Below, in pieces: positions 45,549 to 54,791 of a stretch of 64,000 bases of DNA (positions are counted from its first letter, which is position 1; each line of letters begins with the position of its first letter). The translations under genes were made by a program, and so were the position numbers. The notes below the pieces were generated by a model. The model did not search any database, was not told the origin of the DNA, and was given only the letters and a program-made list of their open reading frames with translations. Where the stretch lies: assembly GCA_022447605.1 (NCBI GenBank), contig JAKVBG010000020.1:1-64000 (forward strand), in the 5' to 3' direction. Origin of the DNA: Mariniblastus sp. (lineage in GTDB: Bacteria; Planctomycetota; Planctomycetia; Pirellulales; Pirellulaceae).

Positions 45549-47009
45549 CTAAAATCCTTCGCTCTTCTTTAGCCAGCCCCGCTGCTGGGCTGCGCCCTCG
45601 GCCTCGGTAATCGCCTGCCACTGTTCGACCACTTCGTCCAGGGCGGCCTGCGGAGCCAATCCGTCCGCGACACAGCGCTGGATCGCTTGATCCAATTGCT
45701 GTCGATAGGCGATCGCCTCGGGGATCCGCGGAAAGATGAACGAGGTGTTCGACTGATCCGTCGACTGCAGGATCTCGACATAAGAATCGACCGCTTCGGG
45801 GGACAGCCCAGGCCCGGTCCAACGCTCCGCATTGCCCAGGTGGCTGGCCCGGAAGGGAGCGCCCCTGGCCGATTCCGGCAGGACGAGCAGACCGATCTGT
45901 TTGTTGGCCAACCAGGTAATGAAATCGAAACTGGCCATTGTCTCGCCCGACTTGGACGACACGGAAGCCATCCGCCCATCAAAGCCGAGAGAATCGACAT
46001 GAATCGACTCGTCCTCGTCGCGGCGGACGGGCAACTCAGCTTCAAAGTCATACCAGTTGACCGATCCGGGCAGACGGGCCAGCCCGACATTCCGGTTCTC
46101 GCTATCTCGCGTCGATTCATCCAGCAACCCGGTGGCCGGCCAACCAATGGCCATGGCCGATTGACCACTCATCATGCGACGGTACGCCTTGGCCGGCGTC
46201 ATCGCCAAATCCTCGTCATCGACGACCTCTTGCATCGCACCGAGTTTCTCAACAAACGGCTTCCGATTAACCAGCGGATTCATGTCGTCAATATCAAACA
46301 CGGTCGATATCTTCCCCCGGTAGCGAATGTCCGATGCACACATCGCCAGGAATGAAACGGACGCCCAGGAATCGGCCATCGGAATATCGACCGCCACCGG
46401 CAACGGGTTCCCCTCGGCATCCTGCAGCTTCGCCTCTTGCAGTCTGCGGTTCAACGCAAAAAACTCATCCCAGGTCCGGGGAGGAGACTCACCCAGCTGT
46501 TCCAACACGTCCCGACGGTACATCAGCACCAACTGGGGACTCCCCAGCGGTGTTCCCCACGGATCCGAGCCAAACTGGACCAGCCGTGTCCGACTTTTAC
46601 GGAAGAGTTCTTTCTTGTTGAATTCTTCCGCGTCCCAGACCGACCTGGGAATTCTCTGAATCAGGTCCCGTTTAACCAATTCGCCGATCATTTCGATCGG
46701 GTAAATCACGACATCACTCTTTTCGATGGCCCGGTAGTCCCCGGCCCGGAGTTCCTCGGCGCTGATTTCCGTCGATTGCAGCTGGCCATCCCGACGAGCG
46801 GACCACTGACGTTCCACCAGGGGCGCGATTCCCGATGTGTCGACCAGCAATACGGAGAGGGGGGGAGGTGCCACGACGTCTTCACTGACATCCTCCTCGA
46901 CATCAGGTTGACTCGGTGCCGGGCATCCCGTGACAAGCAGCAACAATGACAAACCACCGAGAAGAAACCCAGCGTTGACCGCCCATTTTTCAATCAAGAC
47001 TCTAAGCAT
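45549..47009 (-). CDS. ABC-type extracellular solute-binding lipoprotein
   Basis: A 486-residue lipoprotein: signal peptide with lipobox VTGC (C29 or so), then a two-lobe substrate-binding fold similar to sugar-binding family 1 proteins (DLIQRIPRS, PWGTPLGSPQLVLMYRRDVLEQLGESPPRTWDEF, MMSGQSAMAIGWP). No permease or ATPase gene is adjacent, so it must act with distant partners or be a sensor. AGGTG lies just before the ATG. Transport substrate is probably a sugar or oligosaccharide (inference). Confidence 0.82.
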   Translation of the reverse strand: MLRVLIEKWAVNAGFLLGGLSLLLLVTGCPAPSQPDVEEDVSEDVVAPPPLSVLLVDTSGIAPLVERQWSARRDGQLQSTEISAEELRAGDYRAIEKSDVVIYPIEMIGELVKRDLIQRIPRSVWDAEEFNKKELFRKSRTRLVQFGSDPWGTPLGSPQLVLMYRRDVLEQLGESPPRTWDEFFALNRRLQEAKLQDAEGNPLPVAVDIPMADSWASVSFLAMCASDIRYRGKISTVFDIDDMNPLVNRKPFVEKLGAMQEVVDDEDLAMTPAKAYRRMMSGQSAMAIGWPATGLLDESTRDSENRNVGLARLPGSVNWYDFEAELPVRRDEDESIHVDSLGFDGRMASVSSKSGETMASFDFITWLANKQIGLLVLPESARGAPFRASHLGNAERWTGPGLSPEAVDSYVEILQSTDQSNTSFIFPRIPEAIAYRQQLDQAIQRCVADGLAPQAALDEVVEQWQAITEAEGAAQQRGWLKKSEGF

Positions 47010-47115
47010 GGCACCTGTTCACATCGATCATCGAATTGCACGCGTCCTCAAGGATGTGCATTCTCAGCACTCCGGTCAAGGTTGCTTTTTTCTTCGCCGC
47101 GGTTTTGACGGCAGA

Positions 47116-47565
47116 TCAGCCGTGGGTGCGCCCGATCTCCAGGGCTGTGATCTTGTTGACCCGCCGTTCGTGTCGGCCACCATCGAAATCGGTCGACAGC
47201 CAGAGAGTCACCATCTCGCGCATCACCGGCTCTTCAATTTCAGCAGCCATGCAGAGCACATTGGCATCATTGTGACGACGACTCATTTCTACCGTATGCA
47301 GGTCGTGACAGACAGCCGCCCGGATTCCGGGAATCTTGTTGGCGGCAATGGAAACGCCGATCCCGGTTCCACAAATCAGGATACCCCGATCGGATTGGCC
47401 GGCGGCCACCCGCCGCGCCACATCGGCCGCGATATCCGGGTAGTCACACGATTCAGTCGAATCGGTCCCACAATCGTCGACTTGATGCCCGGCGGACTCA
47501 ATGGCGGCGGCAATCCGGGCCCGTTGCTCAATCCCCCGGTGATCGCTCCCGATACTAATTTTCAT
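47116..47565 (-). CDS. rpiB: Ribose-5-phosphate isomerase B
   Basis: A 149-residue RpiB/LacAB-type isomerase interconverting ribose 5-phosphate and ribulose 5-phosphate. The start KISIGSDHRGIEQRARI, YPDIAADVARRVA, ICGTGIGVSIAANKIPGIRAA (with the catalytic Cys) and the HNDANVLCMAAE motif are diagnostic. It begins 11 bases inside the upstream TsaC-phosphatase fusion gene and is evidently co-transcribed with it. ATG at 47565. Confidence 0.95.
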   Translation of the reverse strand: MKISIGSDHRGIEQRARIAAAIESAGHQVDDCGTDSTESCDYPDIAADVARRVAAGQSDRGILICGTGIGVSIAANKIPGIRAAVCHDLHTVEMSRRHNDANVLCMAAEIEEPVMREMVTLWLSTDFDGGRHERRVNKITALEIGRTHG

Positions 47566-48715
47566 CCTGCTCGTCCCCTTCTCCGCACCCGATCTGGGGT
47601 GCCAGCTTTTCCGCCCAGGCCTGGAGGGATTCCTCGATCTGGTCGGCACAACTCTGGTAAACATGAACCGGCATACCGATCGGGTCGGAAACATCGCGAC
47701 CGTCCAGACGGATCGTATGCGTTCGCGATACGGCGTCTGGCCAGCGGGCATCGATCGCACGCTTGTGGTTGCCGGTCAAAGTAAGAATCAGGTCAGCAGA
47801 ACGGACCAGTTCGTCGGTAACCGGTTGACTGCGACAGCCGGAAATATCGAGTCCTGCCAGGGCCATCACCTCGACGGCCTGGGCCGAGGGGCGGCTGCCA
47901 GGTCCCGCAGCAATCCCGGCCGATTCAACCGTCACCCCCCGACTCTCCAATTCCTCGATGGAACATCCTAGCTGTGAGGCCAAGTGTTTTTGCATCAACG
48001 CCGCGGCCATGGGACTACGGCAGGTATTGCCCGTGCAAACCACGAGGACCATCAATCGGCTCATCTTTTTCAAATCATCTTCTCCCAACGCACCCAACCG
48101 CAACACGTCATAGCGGTTCCCGACGACCTTGACAACCGTTGAAGCCCGGCCGTAATCTGCCGGACCGTCATCCAGAATCAGGTCGATCTCGTCACCGAGG
48201 TGTTCCTGCACCTGCCGGCCATCAACCGAGTCCTGCTGCCCACTGATATTAGCACTGGTCAACACGATGGGTCCAGCCAGCAGACGGAGGATCTGCAAGG
48301 TGGTTGGATGATCCGGCACCCGCAAACCGACCGTTCCTGAAGAAACGGTTGAATCCCGCACCACCGGGGGCAAGCGGCGAATCGCACTGTCCGGATGCTT
48401 GTCTTCCAGCACCAGGGTCAGCGGGCCGGGCCAGCCACGACGACCCAAGCGTCTACCCAGACTGGAAAGGTCGGGGACATAATCCAGGGCATCTTCCAGG
48501 CTTTTCAGGGCGAAGGCGAGCGGTTTTTCCGGCGGCCGATTCTTGACCTGCAACAAACGTTCCACCGCCTCCTCATGCAGGGCGCTGGCCGCGATGCCGT
48601 AAACCGTCTCGGTCGGAATGGCCACGATTTTTCCGGCGGACAACGCCTCGACAGCCAAGTGAACCACGTCGCGCACATCTTCCGAGCTTTTCAAATTGAC
48701 CAGGCGAGCGGGCAT
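47555..48715 (-). CDS. tsaC: TsaC/Sua5 threonylcarbamoyl-AMP synthase fused to a YwlE-like phosphatase
   Basis: A 386-residue fusion. Residues 1-210: YrdC/TsaC domain (AIPTETVYGIAASA, KNRPPEKPLA, WPGPLTLVL, GLRVPDHP, LTSANISG) that makes threonylcarbamoyl-AMP for t6A tRNA modification. Residues 220-380: low-molecular-weight phosphatase with loop CTGNTCRS (C227 nucleophile, R233) and general acid D344 in DVSDPIGMP. T231 in the loop is the residue that selects phospho-arginine in B. subtilis YwlE, so the domain may be a protein-arginine phosphatase. The order TsaC-phosphatase-RpiB equals Firmicute ywlC-ywlE-ywlF. ATG at 48715 fits TsaC; a 36-residue upstream extension is unlikely. Confidence 0.9.
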   Translation of the reverse strand: MPARLVNLKSSEDVRDVVHLAVEALSAGKIVAIPTETVYGIAASALHEEAVERLLQVKNRPPEKPLAFALKSLEDALDYVPDLSSLGRRLGRRGWPGPLTLVLEDKHPDSAIRRLPPVVRDSTVSSGTVGLRVPDHPTTLQILRLLAGPIVLTSANISGQQDSVDGRQVQEHLGDEIDLILDDGPADYGRASTVVKVVGNRYDVLRLGALGEDDLKKMSRLMVLVVCTGNTCRSPMAAALMQKHLASQLGCSIEELESRGVTVESAGIAAGPGSRPSAQAVEVMALAGLDISGCRSQPVTDELVRSADLILTLTGNHKRAIDARWPDAVSRTHTIRLDGRDVSDPIGMPVHVYQSCADQIEESLQAWAEKLAPQIGCGEGDEQDEN

Positions 48716-48841
48716 GAACGAACGGCTCGGGATGTTGGGCGACCGCAAATGGAAGAAACGGACCCCACTATATCCCCCTGATTCCGACCGGGTCAAGTAG
48801 CAACGCTCCGCCCACAGACTCACCCGCCGCGGGGATCACGC

Positions 48842-48847
48842 TATAAT
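48842..48847 (+). promoter_or_regulatory. Possible -10 box for the NHL lipoprotein gene
   Basis: A perfect TATAAT, 28 bases before the ATG at 48876. No good -35 lies 16-18 bases upstream. Confidence 0.3.
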
Positions 48848-48875
48848 TGAAACTCCCGAATCCCCACGAGTGACG

Positions 48876-49886
48876 ATGAACCGCAGCGACTCCAACACGA
48901 CGCTTTTCCACCTCCGCTCCCTCCCGCGATGGACCTGGGCGGGCCTGCTGCTGGGCTGCGCCAGCCTGCTCGCTACGGGTTGCCTCACCAGCGACGCGCC
49001 CGATCCAAATCAGGTCCAAACCTGGGGACGACGGGGTTTGGGAGATGGCCGTTTCCAGAAGCCGCGAGCCATCGCGCTGGATGCTGATCAGAACCTTTAC
49101 ATTGTGGACATGACCGGCCGAGTGCAGGTGTTTGATACCAACGGTCAACTGCTCAGGCAATGGCGAACGCCCGAAGTCAAAAATGGGAAGCCGTGCGGCT
49201 TGTCCATCTCCAATGACCAGAAACTGATGGTCTGCGATACGCATTACCACCGGGTCCTGTTTTACGACTTGGACGGGACGTTACTCGAGTCCCGCACGAT
49301 CGGTGGCACGCATGGCCGGGGACCCGAGGAATTCGGTTTCGTCACCGACATCGTTCAGGATTCAAGCGGGAATTACTATGTGGCCGAATACGGCGATTAC
49401 GACCGCATTCAAAAATTTGACGCCGCTGGCAACTACCTGTTTGAGTGGGGGGGCCACGGCTCGGAACCTGGCCAATTCCTCAGGCCCCAGGGACTGGCAA
49501 TCGACTCGAACGATCAGCTCTGGGTGGCCGATGCCAGCAACCACCGGATCCAGGTCTTCGACGCAACCGGGGACACGGCCAAGGTCGTCAAACTGTTTGG
49601 CACCCCGGGGCGGGAGAAAGGGGAGCTAAACTACCCGTACAACCTGTTTTTCGACGACCAGGGAGATCTCTATGTCTGCGAATTCGGCAATCACCGGCTC
49701 CAGAAATTCACGACGGACGGACATTCCCTGGGAACGTGGGGCTCACCCGGACGAAAAACGGGACAATTACATCAACCGTGGGCAGCCTGTCTGGATGCCA
49801 AGGGTATGATTCACGTGCTGGATTCCTACAATCATCGGGTACAGCAGTTTTACTGGAATGACGGATTCGTGCCGGACGATCGATAA
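48876..49886 (+). CDS. NHL-repeat lipoprotein
   Basis: A 336-residue protein: signal peptide with lipobox ATGC, then six or so NHL-type beta-propeller blades (FQKPRAIALDADQNLYIVDMTGRVQVFD, FLRPQGLAIDSNDQLWVADASNHRIQVFD, and similar). A propeller of this sort usually mediates protein or ligand binding at the outer face of a membrane; no enzyme motif is seen. The start may also be the GTG at 48870. Followed by the ROK kinase 33 bases downstream, possibly one transcript. Confidence 0.88.
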   Translation: MNRSDSNTTLFHLRSLPRWTWAGLLLGCASLLATGCLTSDAPDPNQVQTWGRRGLGDGRFQKPRAIALDADQNLYIVDMTGRVQVFDTNGQLLRQWRTPEVKNGKPCGLSISNDQKLMVCDTHYHRVLFYDLDGTLLESRTIGGTHGRGPEEFGFVTDIVQDSSGNYYVAEYGDYDRIQKFDAAGNYLFEWGGHGSEPGQFLRPQGLAIDSNDQLWVADASNHRIQVFDATGDTAKVVKLFGTPGREKGELNYPYNLFFDDQGDLYVCEFGNHRLQKFTTDGHSLGTWGSPGRKTGQLHQPWAACLDAKGMIHVLDSYNHRVQQFYWNDGFVPDDR

Positions 49887-49919
49887 TCGCCCGGCACCAG
49901 TAAGGAAACTCAACGGGCA

Positions 49920-50906
49920 ATGGGCAGCAAGAAGAAAAAGGAGTACTGGGCAGGTTTTGACCTGGGCGGCACCAAGATGTTGTGTGTCGTCTTCGACAAG
50001 GACTTCCAGGCCGTGGGGAGATCCCGCAGGAAAACCAAGGGCCACGAGGGCATGTCGGCCGGTCTCAAGCGGATCAACGAGAATATCCACGACGCGATCG
50101 AGGACGCTGGTCTGGAACCCGACGATATCTGCGGCATCGGGATCGGCTGCCCCGGGCCACTCGATTTCGAACAGGGCGTGATCCGCGAAGCACCGAACCT
50201 GGGCTGGGAAAATATCCCGATCAAGGAGTCGATCGAAGACGAATTCGGTTGCCCGGCGGTGATTGCCAACGATGTGGATGCCGGGCTGTTTGGAGAATAC
50301 CAGTTTGGTGCGGCCCAGGATGTTCGCTGCGCCTTTGGGATTTTTCCGGGTACCGGCATCGGGGGTGCCTGTGTCTACGAGGGAAAATTGTTCCGGGGCA
50401 CCAACACGAGTTGCATGGAAATCGGTCACATCCCGCTCATCACCGGGGGACCGCTGGATGGCGCTGGCAACGCAGGATCGCTGGAATCCGTCGCCTCACG
50501 ACTGGCGATCGCCGGCAATGCCGCCCAGTCGGCGTACCGCGGCCAGGCCCCGCACCTGATGGAAAACGCCGGTACGGATATCAGTCAAATCCGCTCGGGC
50601 GCGCTGGCCAATTCGGTCAAAGCCGGAGACCAGGCCGTGGCCGCCATCGTCGAGCAGGCGGCCGAGCAACTCGGACTGGCCGTGGTCACAGTGGTCCACC
50701 TGCTGGCCCCGGACGTCATCGTCTTCGGCGGTGGCTTGATCGAGGCGATGTCGAGTCAAATTCTGCCGATTGTGGAAGAGGTAGCGAGCCAGCGGATCCT
50801 ACCCTCACTGAAGAACGAGTTTTCCATCGTCGAAGCGACATTGGGGGACGATGCCGCAGTGATGGGAGCGGCTGCCCTGGCGCGACAGTCCGTCGACCAG
50901 GACTGA
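49920..50906 (+). CDS. ROK family sugar kinase lacking the zinc-binding cysteines
   Basis: A 328-residue cytosolic kinase of the ROK (glucokinase/NagC) family. The ATP-binding FDLGGTKM (about 13-20), GIGIGCPGPLD, catalytic Asp in IANDVDAG (about 117-124), and PGTGIGGACVYEGKLFRG are all present, and EIGHIPL keeps the zinc histidine. The usual CxCGxxGC is GPLDGAGNAGSLE here: all three cysteines are gone. Glucose is the likely substrate but another hexose is possible. Upstream is the NHL lipoprotein; downstream the ppx-ppk1 operon. Confidence 0.88.
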   Translation: MGSKKKKEYWAGFDLGGTKMLCVVFDKDFQAVGRSRRKTKGHEGMSAGLKRINENIHDAIEDAGLEPDDICGIGIGCPGPLDFEQGVIREAPNLGWENIPIKESIEDEFGCPAVIANDVDAGLFGEYQFGAAQDVRCAFGIFPGTGIGGACVYEGKLFRGTNTSCMEIGHIPLITGGPLDGAGNAGSLESVASRLAIAGNAAQSAYRGQAPHLMENAGTDISQIRSGALANSVKAGDQAVAAIVEQAAEQLGLAVVTVVHLLAPDVIVFGGGLIEAMSSQILPIVEEVASQRILPSLKNEFSIVEATLGDDAAVMGAAALARQSVDQD

Positions 50907-50939
50907 TGGCTCTCAGGCCAGACGGCCCAAGAATCCTGT

Positions 50940-50971
50940 TTGTGGAATCACAACGGACTTTGCCCTAGAAT
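50940..50971 (+). promoter_or_regulatory. Palindrome overlapping a possible ppx promoter
   Basis: TTGTG-GAAT-CACAA (50940-50953) is a perfect 5-4-5 inverted repeat. TAGAAT at 50966-50971 resembles a -10 box, 77 bases before ppx; the -35-like TTGTGG is 20 bases away, longer than optimal. The palindrome could be a repressor or activator site. Confidence 0.3.
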
Positions 50972-51047
50972 AGTTCATGGCGGCCCATAGCCAACACCCG
51001 GAGCACCGCTCCGGAATCAGGCCGAATTCCACCTAACTCCATTTGCC

Positions 51048-52643
51048 ATGAATACCGATACCGTTTCTACCAAGACCGACGCAAATCGACCGCCAGCCCC
51101 GGTCCAAGTGGCCGTTATCGATATCGGCGCGTCTTCCCTGCGAATGCAGATTGCCGAAATTCACCACGACCATTCCGTGGTGCGGCTGGAGTCCTTTGAA
51201 CAGGCTGTGAGCCTGGGAAAGGACTCCTTCACCAAAGGTCGGATTGAAAAATCGACGATCGAAGACTGTGTGCATGTCCTGTTGGTTTACCGGGCCAAAT
51301 TGAATGAATACGGCATCACGGACCCCCGCCAGATCCGCGTCGTCGCCACCAGCGGCGTCAAGGAAGCTTCCAATCGTCTCGCTTTTCAGGACCGGGTTTT
51401 CATCGCCACCGGTTTTGAAATCGAGCGGTTTGACGAAGCCGAATTGCACCGGGCGACCTTTTTGGGGATCTCCCCCTTCATCAGGAAACACCCCCATGTC
51501 TTTGATGAATTGACCATGGTTTGCGAGGTGGGAGGTGGGACCACCGAGTTTGTGCTGATGGAACGGGACCACGTTGTTTTTGCACAGACCTACCGCCTGG
51601 GAGCGTTGCGGCTGAGAAAAACCCTGGAATCCCTGGATGCCCCGGTCGCCCAATCACGGCACCTGATGGAAACGCGAATCCGCCAGTCCATCCAGCAGTT
51701 AATGGAAAATTCGCAGCGGGCCCAACCGAAGAACCTGCTCGCCCTGGGAGGCGAGATGCGTTTCGCCGCCCACGAACTGGCCGGACAACAGCAAACCGAG
51801 GGCCTGCTGGAAATCCAACTCGACGAACTGAACCGATTCACCAACAAGATCATGGAACAATCCACCGACCGCCTGGCCACTCGGTACCACCTCAGCCTGC
51901 CCGAGGCCGATTCCCTCGGACCTGCGTTGCTGACCAACTGCATGATCGCCCAGGAACTCGGTGTCGAGCACGTGTACGTCGCCAACGTCAACCTCCGCGA
52001 CGGCCTCGTCCAGGAGATGGCCCAGGGGAGGAAATGGTCGGCGGAAATCCAGGAGCAAATCGAGCATTCCGCCGTGCAGGTCGGACGCAAGTACCATTTT
52101 GACGAAAACCACTGCCTGCATATTTCCCACCTGGCCTCGTCATTGTTTGACCAAACGAAAGAACTGCACCAACTGGACGCCCGTTATCAGGGAATCCTCC
52201 AGATTGCAGCCCTGCTGCACGAGACGGGTAAGTATATTAGCGAGCAAGGGTATCACAAGCATTCGTTGTACCTGATACGGCACTCGGAGTTCTTTGGCAT
52301 TGGCTCGAAGGACGTGCAACTGGTCGGGCTGGTCGCGAGGTACCACCGCCGGGCGACCCCCCAACCCAACCACGATGGTTATTCGTCCCTGAACCGGGAA
52401 CATCGAATTGCCGTTGCCAAGCTGGCCGCCATCCTGAGGGTTGCCAAGGCGCTGGATGCATCCCGGACGCAAAGGATTCGTGAAATCGAATGCCACGTCA
52501 TGCCCAAACAAGTCAAGATCATCCTGCCCAGCCTGACCGACATATCCCTGGAGCAGCTGGAAGTCACAAGGACGTGTCAGTTATTTGAAGATATCTTCGG
52601 GACAAAAATCGTCATTGCGACGATGGACGACCATGAGCATTGA
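51048..52643 (+). CDS. ppx: Ppx/GppA exopolyphosphatase with HD-type C-terminus
   Basis: A 531-residue cytosolic phosphatase. The ASKHA-fold N-terminal part has VIDIGASSLRMQIAEI (about 23-38), TSGVKEASNR, FDEAELHR (catalytic-region Glu), VCEVGGGTTEFVLME and a second-domain RLGALRL. From about 340 onward there is an HD-like helical domain (HISHLASSLFDQ, LLHETGKYI, HSLYLIRHSEF). It degrades polyphosphate (or pppGpp). ppk1 starts 11 bases before its stop codon, so synthesis and breakdown genes form one operon. Confidence 0.92.
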   Translation: MNTDTVSTKTDANRPPAPVQVAVIDIGASSLRMQIAEIHHDHSVVRLESFEQAVSLGKDSFTKGRIEKSTIEDCVHVLLVYRAKLNEYGITDPRQIRVVATSGVKEASNRLAFQDRVFIATGFEIERFDEAELHRATFLGISPFIRKHPHVFDELTMVCEVGGGTTEFVLMERDHVVFAQTYRLGALRLRKTLESLDAPVAQSRHLMETRIRQSIQQLMENSQRAQPKNLLALGGEMRFAAHELAGQQQTEGLLEIQLDELNRFTNKIMEQSTDRLATRYHLSLPEADSLGPALLTNCMIAQELGVEHVYVANVNLRDGLVQEMAQGRKWSAEIQEQIEHSAVQVGRKYHFDENHCLHISHLASSLFDQTKELHQLDARYQGILQIAALLHETGKYISEQGYHKHSLYLIRHSEFFGIGSKDVQLVGLVARYHRRATPQPNHDGYSSLNREHRIAVAKLAAILRVAKALDASRTQRIREIECHVMPKQVKIILPSLTDISLEQLEVTRTCQLFEDIFGTKIVIATMDDHEH

Positions 52644-54768
52644 ACACGAATACATCAACCGTGAACTGAGCTGGCTTGAGTTCAACCAGCGCGTGCTGGA
52701 TCAAGCAGAATGCCAGGACAACCCGTTGCTGGAGCGGGTCAAGTTCCTGGCCATCACCAGTTCCAACCTGAACGAGTTCTTCATGGTCCGTGTGGGCGGG
52801 CTGAAAATACTCTCCGAATCCAATTCAAGCCGTCTCGACATTGCCGGTTTCACGCCCAACCAGCAACTGGAGAGGATTCGCCACCGCGTTCGGCGCATGT
52901 ACCTGGAGCAGTCGGATTGCTTGCTGAACCAGCTCGAACCTGAACTCGAATCTCACGGCATTCGCCGCATGCAGGCCGATGCGCTATCGGCCTCGCAAAT
53001 CGAGCACCTGCGCCATGTCTTCCGTGAACAGATCGAACCCGTGATCGCACCGATCGCGGTGCATCGCGACCGGAATTTCCCCCTGCTGGTCGGGGCCGGT
53101 GTCTGCCTGGGAGTCCGACTGGCCAACGAAGCAGCCCACAATCTGGGCGCCGTGTCATTGGACGGCGACCTGCAAGATCGTTTCGCCGTCATTCCACTGG
53201 GAAGATCTCTTTCGCGCTTTATCTACCTTCCCGACGAAACGGGCGTCACTTACATGTTGCTGGAAGACGTCGTCACCTTGTTCCTGGAGGAAATTTTCGG
53301 CCCCCAGGCGGTCCTCGACTCCACCCCGTTTCGCATCACACGGAATGCCGACATTACGGCAAGCGAGGATGTGGCAGATGACCAGGTATTGGAAATGAAA
53401 CAGTTGCTGGCCAAGCGAAATGTCAGCGATTGTGTTCGTCTGGAAATTTCGGAAAACGCCAGCCAACCGACCCTCGAATTCCTCAAGGCGGTCCTCAACG
53501 TCTCGGACGACGATCTCTACCCGGCCGTCGGGCCACTCGACCTGTCCGGATACTTTACCCTCGCCTCCCTGCCAGGATTCCAGGAACTGAAAGACGAACC
53601 GTGGCCCTCCCAACAATCGCCTGATTTCCCGACAGGCGGGGATCCATTCGAAATCATTGCCGAGGCAGACCGACTGCTTGTCCACCCTTACCAGAGTTAC
53701 GACCCAGTGGTTGAGTTCTTGACGGCGGCGGCCAGCGACCCCCAGGTGATTGCCATCAAGCAGACCCTCTACCGCACCGCACGCGAAAGCAAAATCGTTT
53801 CGGCTCTGGCACGGGCCGCCGAAAACGGCAAGCACGTCACGGCGATTATCGAATTGAAAGCGCGATTTGACGAAGCGCAGAACATCCGTCGCGCCGAATT
53901 GCTGGAACAGGCTGGGGTCGATGTCATCTATGGTGTCCAGGGACTGAAAACCCACGCCAAGATCTGCATCGTGGTCCGTCGGGAAGAGCGCGGAATCCAA
54001 CGCTACATCCACTTTGGAACCGGCAATTACAACGAGACGACAGCGCGGATTTACAGTGATGTCAGCTACTTCACCAACAATCCGGAGTTGGGAGATGACG
54101 CGGTTCATTTCTTCAACGCGATTACGGGGCTATCGGTCCCACAACAGTTGAATGCCTTGTCCGCAGCTCCGATCGATTGCCGCGAGAAACTGACTGAATT
54201 GATCCACGCGGAATCCCAGAACGCCAGAAAAGGGGGGGGAGGTGCGATCACGGCCAAGATGAACTCACTGGTGGACCGCAAGATCATTGACGCCCTGTAC
54301 GAAGCCTCCCAGGCCGGCGTCAAGATTCGCCTGAATGTCCGCGGCATCTGTTGTTTGAAACCGGGAATCCCGGGCCTGAGTGAGAACATCCGGGTCGTCA
54401 GCATCGTCGACCGTTTCCTGGAGCACGCCCGGATTTTCCATTTCCACCATGACGGCGACAACCAGGTCTTTATTTCCAGCGCCGACTGGATGAACCGCAA
54501 CCTCGATCGGCGGGTAGAATTGATGATTCCCGTGGTCGATGCGGAATGCCGGAAGCGGCTGATCCATACCCTGGAAACGTACTTCCATGACAACGTCAAG
54601 GCGCTGCAACTCGATGCCGATGGCGCCTATCATCCGGTCCAGAGCGGCCCTCAACAGGCTCCCTTCCGCAGCCAGTACGCGCTTTACCAGGAAGCGAGTG
54701 ACATGTTCACGGCCTACACCAACCCCAAAGCCACCGTCTTCAAAGCGCATCGTGGCGAAACGGCCTGA
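52633..54768 (+). CDS. ppk1: Polyphosphate kinase 1
   Basis: A 711-residue polyphosphate kinase. The N-terminal YINRELSWLEFNQRVLDQA, HPYQSYDPVVEFL, AIKQTLYRTA and the autophosphorylated-His region LKTHAKICIVVR (phospholipase D-like) are present; a second HxK-type region is RFLEHARIFHFHHDGD with SADWMNRNLDRRVE. Forms long-chain polyphosphate from ATP. The ATG at 52633 begins the conserved EHEYINRELSW and overlaps ppx; a longer start is not needed. Confidence 0.96.
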   Translation: MSIEHEYINRELSWLEFNQRVLDQAECQDNPLLERVKFLAITSSNLNEFFMVRVGGLKILSESNSSRLDIAGFTPNQQLERIRHRVRRMYLEQSDCLLNQLEPELESHGIRRMQADALSASQIEHLRHVFREQIEPVIAPIAVHRDRNFPLLVGAGVCLGVRLANEAAHNLGAVSLDGDLQDRFAVIPLGRSLSRFIYLPDETGVTYMLLEDVVTLFLEEIFGPQAVLDSTPFRITRNADITASEDVADDQVLEMKQLLAKRNVSDCVRLEISENASQPTLEFLKAVLNVSDDDLYPAVGPLDLSGYFTLASLPGFQELKDEPWPSQQSPDFPTGGDPFEIIAEADRLLVHPYQSYDPVVEFLTAAASDPQVIAIKQTLYRTARESKIVSALARAAENGKHVTAIIELKARFDEAQNIRRAELLEQAGVDVIYGVQGLKTHAKICIVVRREERGIQRYIHFGTGNYNETTARIYSDVSYFTNNPELGDDAVHFFNAITGLSVPQQLNALSAAPIDCREKLTELIHAESQNARKGGGGAITAKMNSLVDRKIIDALYEASQAGVKIRLNVRGICCLKPGIPGLSENIRVVSIVDRFLEHARIFHFHHDGDNQVFISSADWMNRNLDRRVELMIPVVDAECRKRLIHTLETYFHDNVKALQLDADGAYHPVQSGPQQAPFRSQYALYQEASDMFTAYTNPKATVFKAHRGETA

Positions 54769-54791
54769 GAGCACCGAGCATCGTCAATCGC

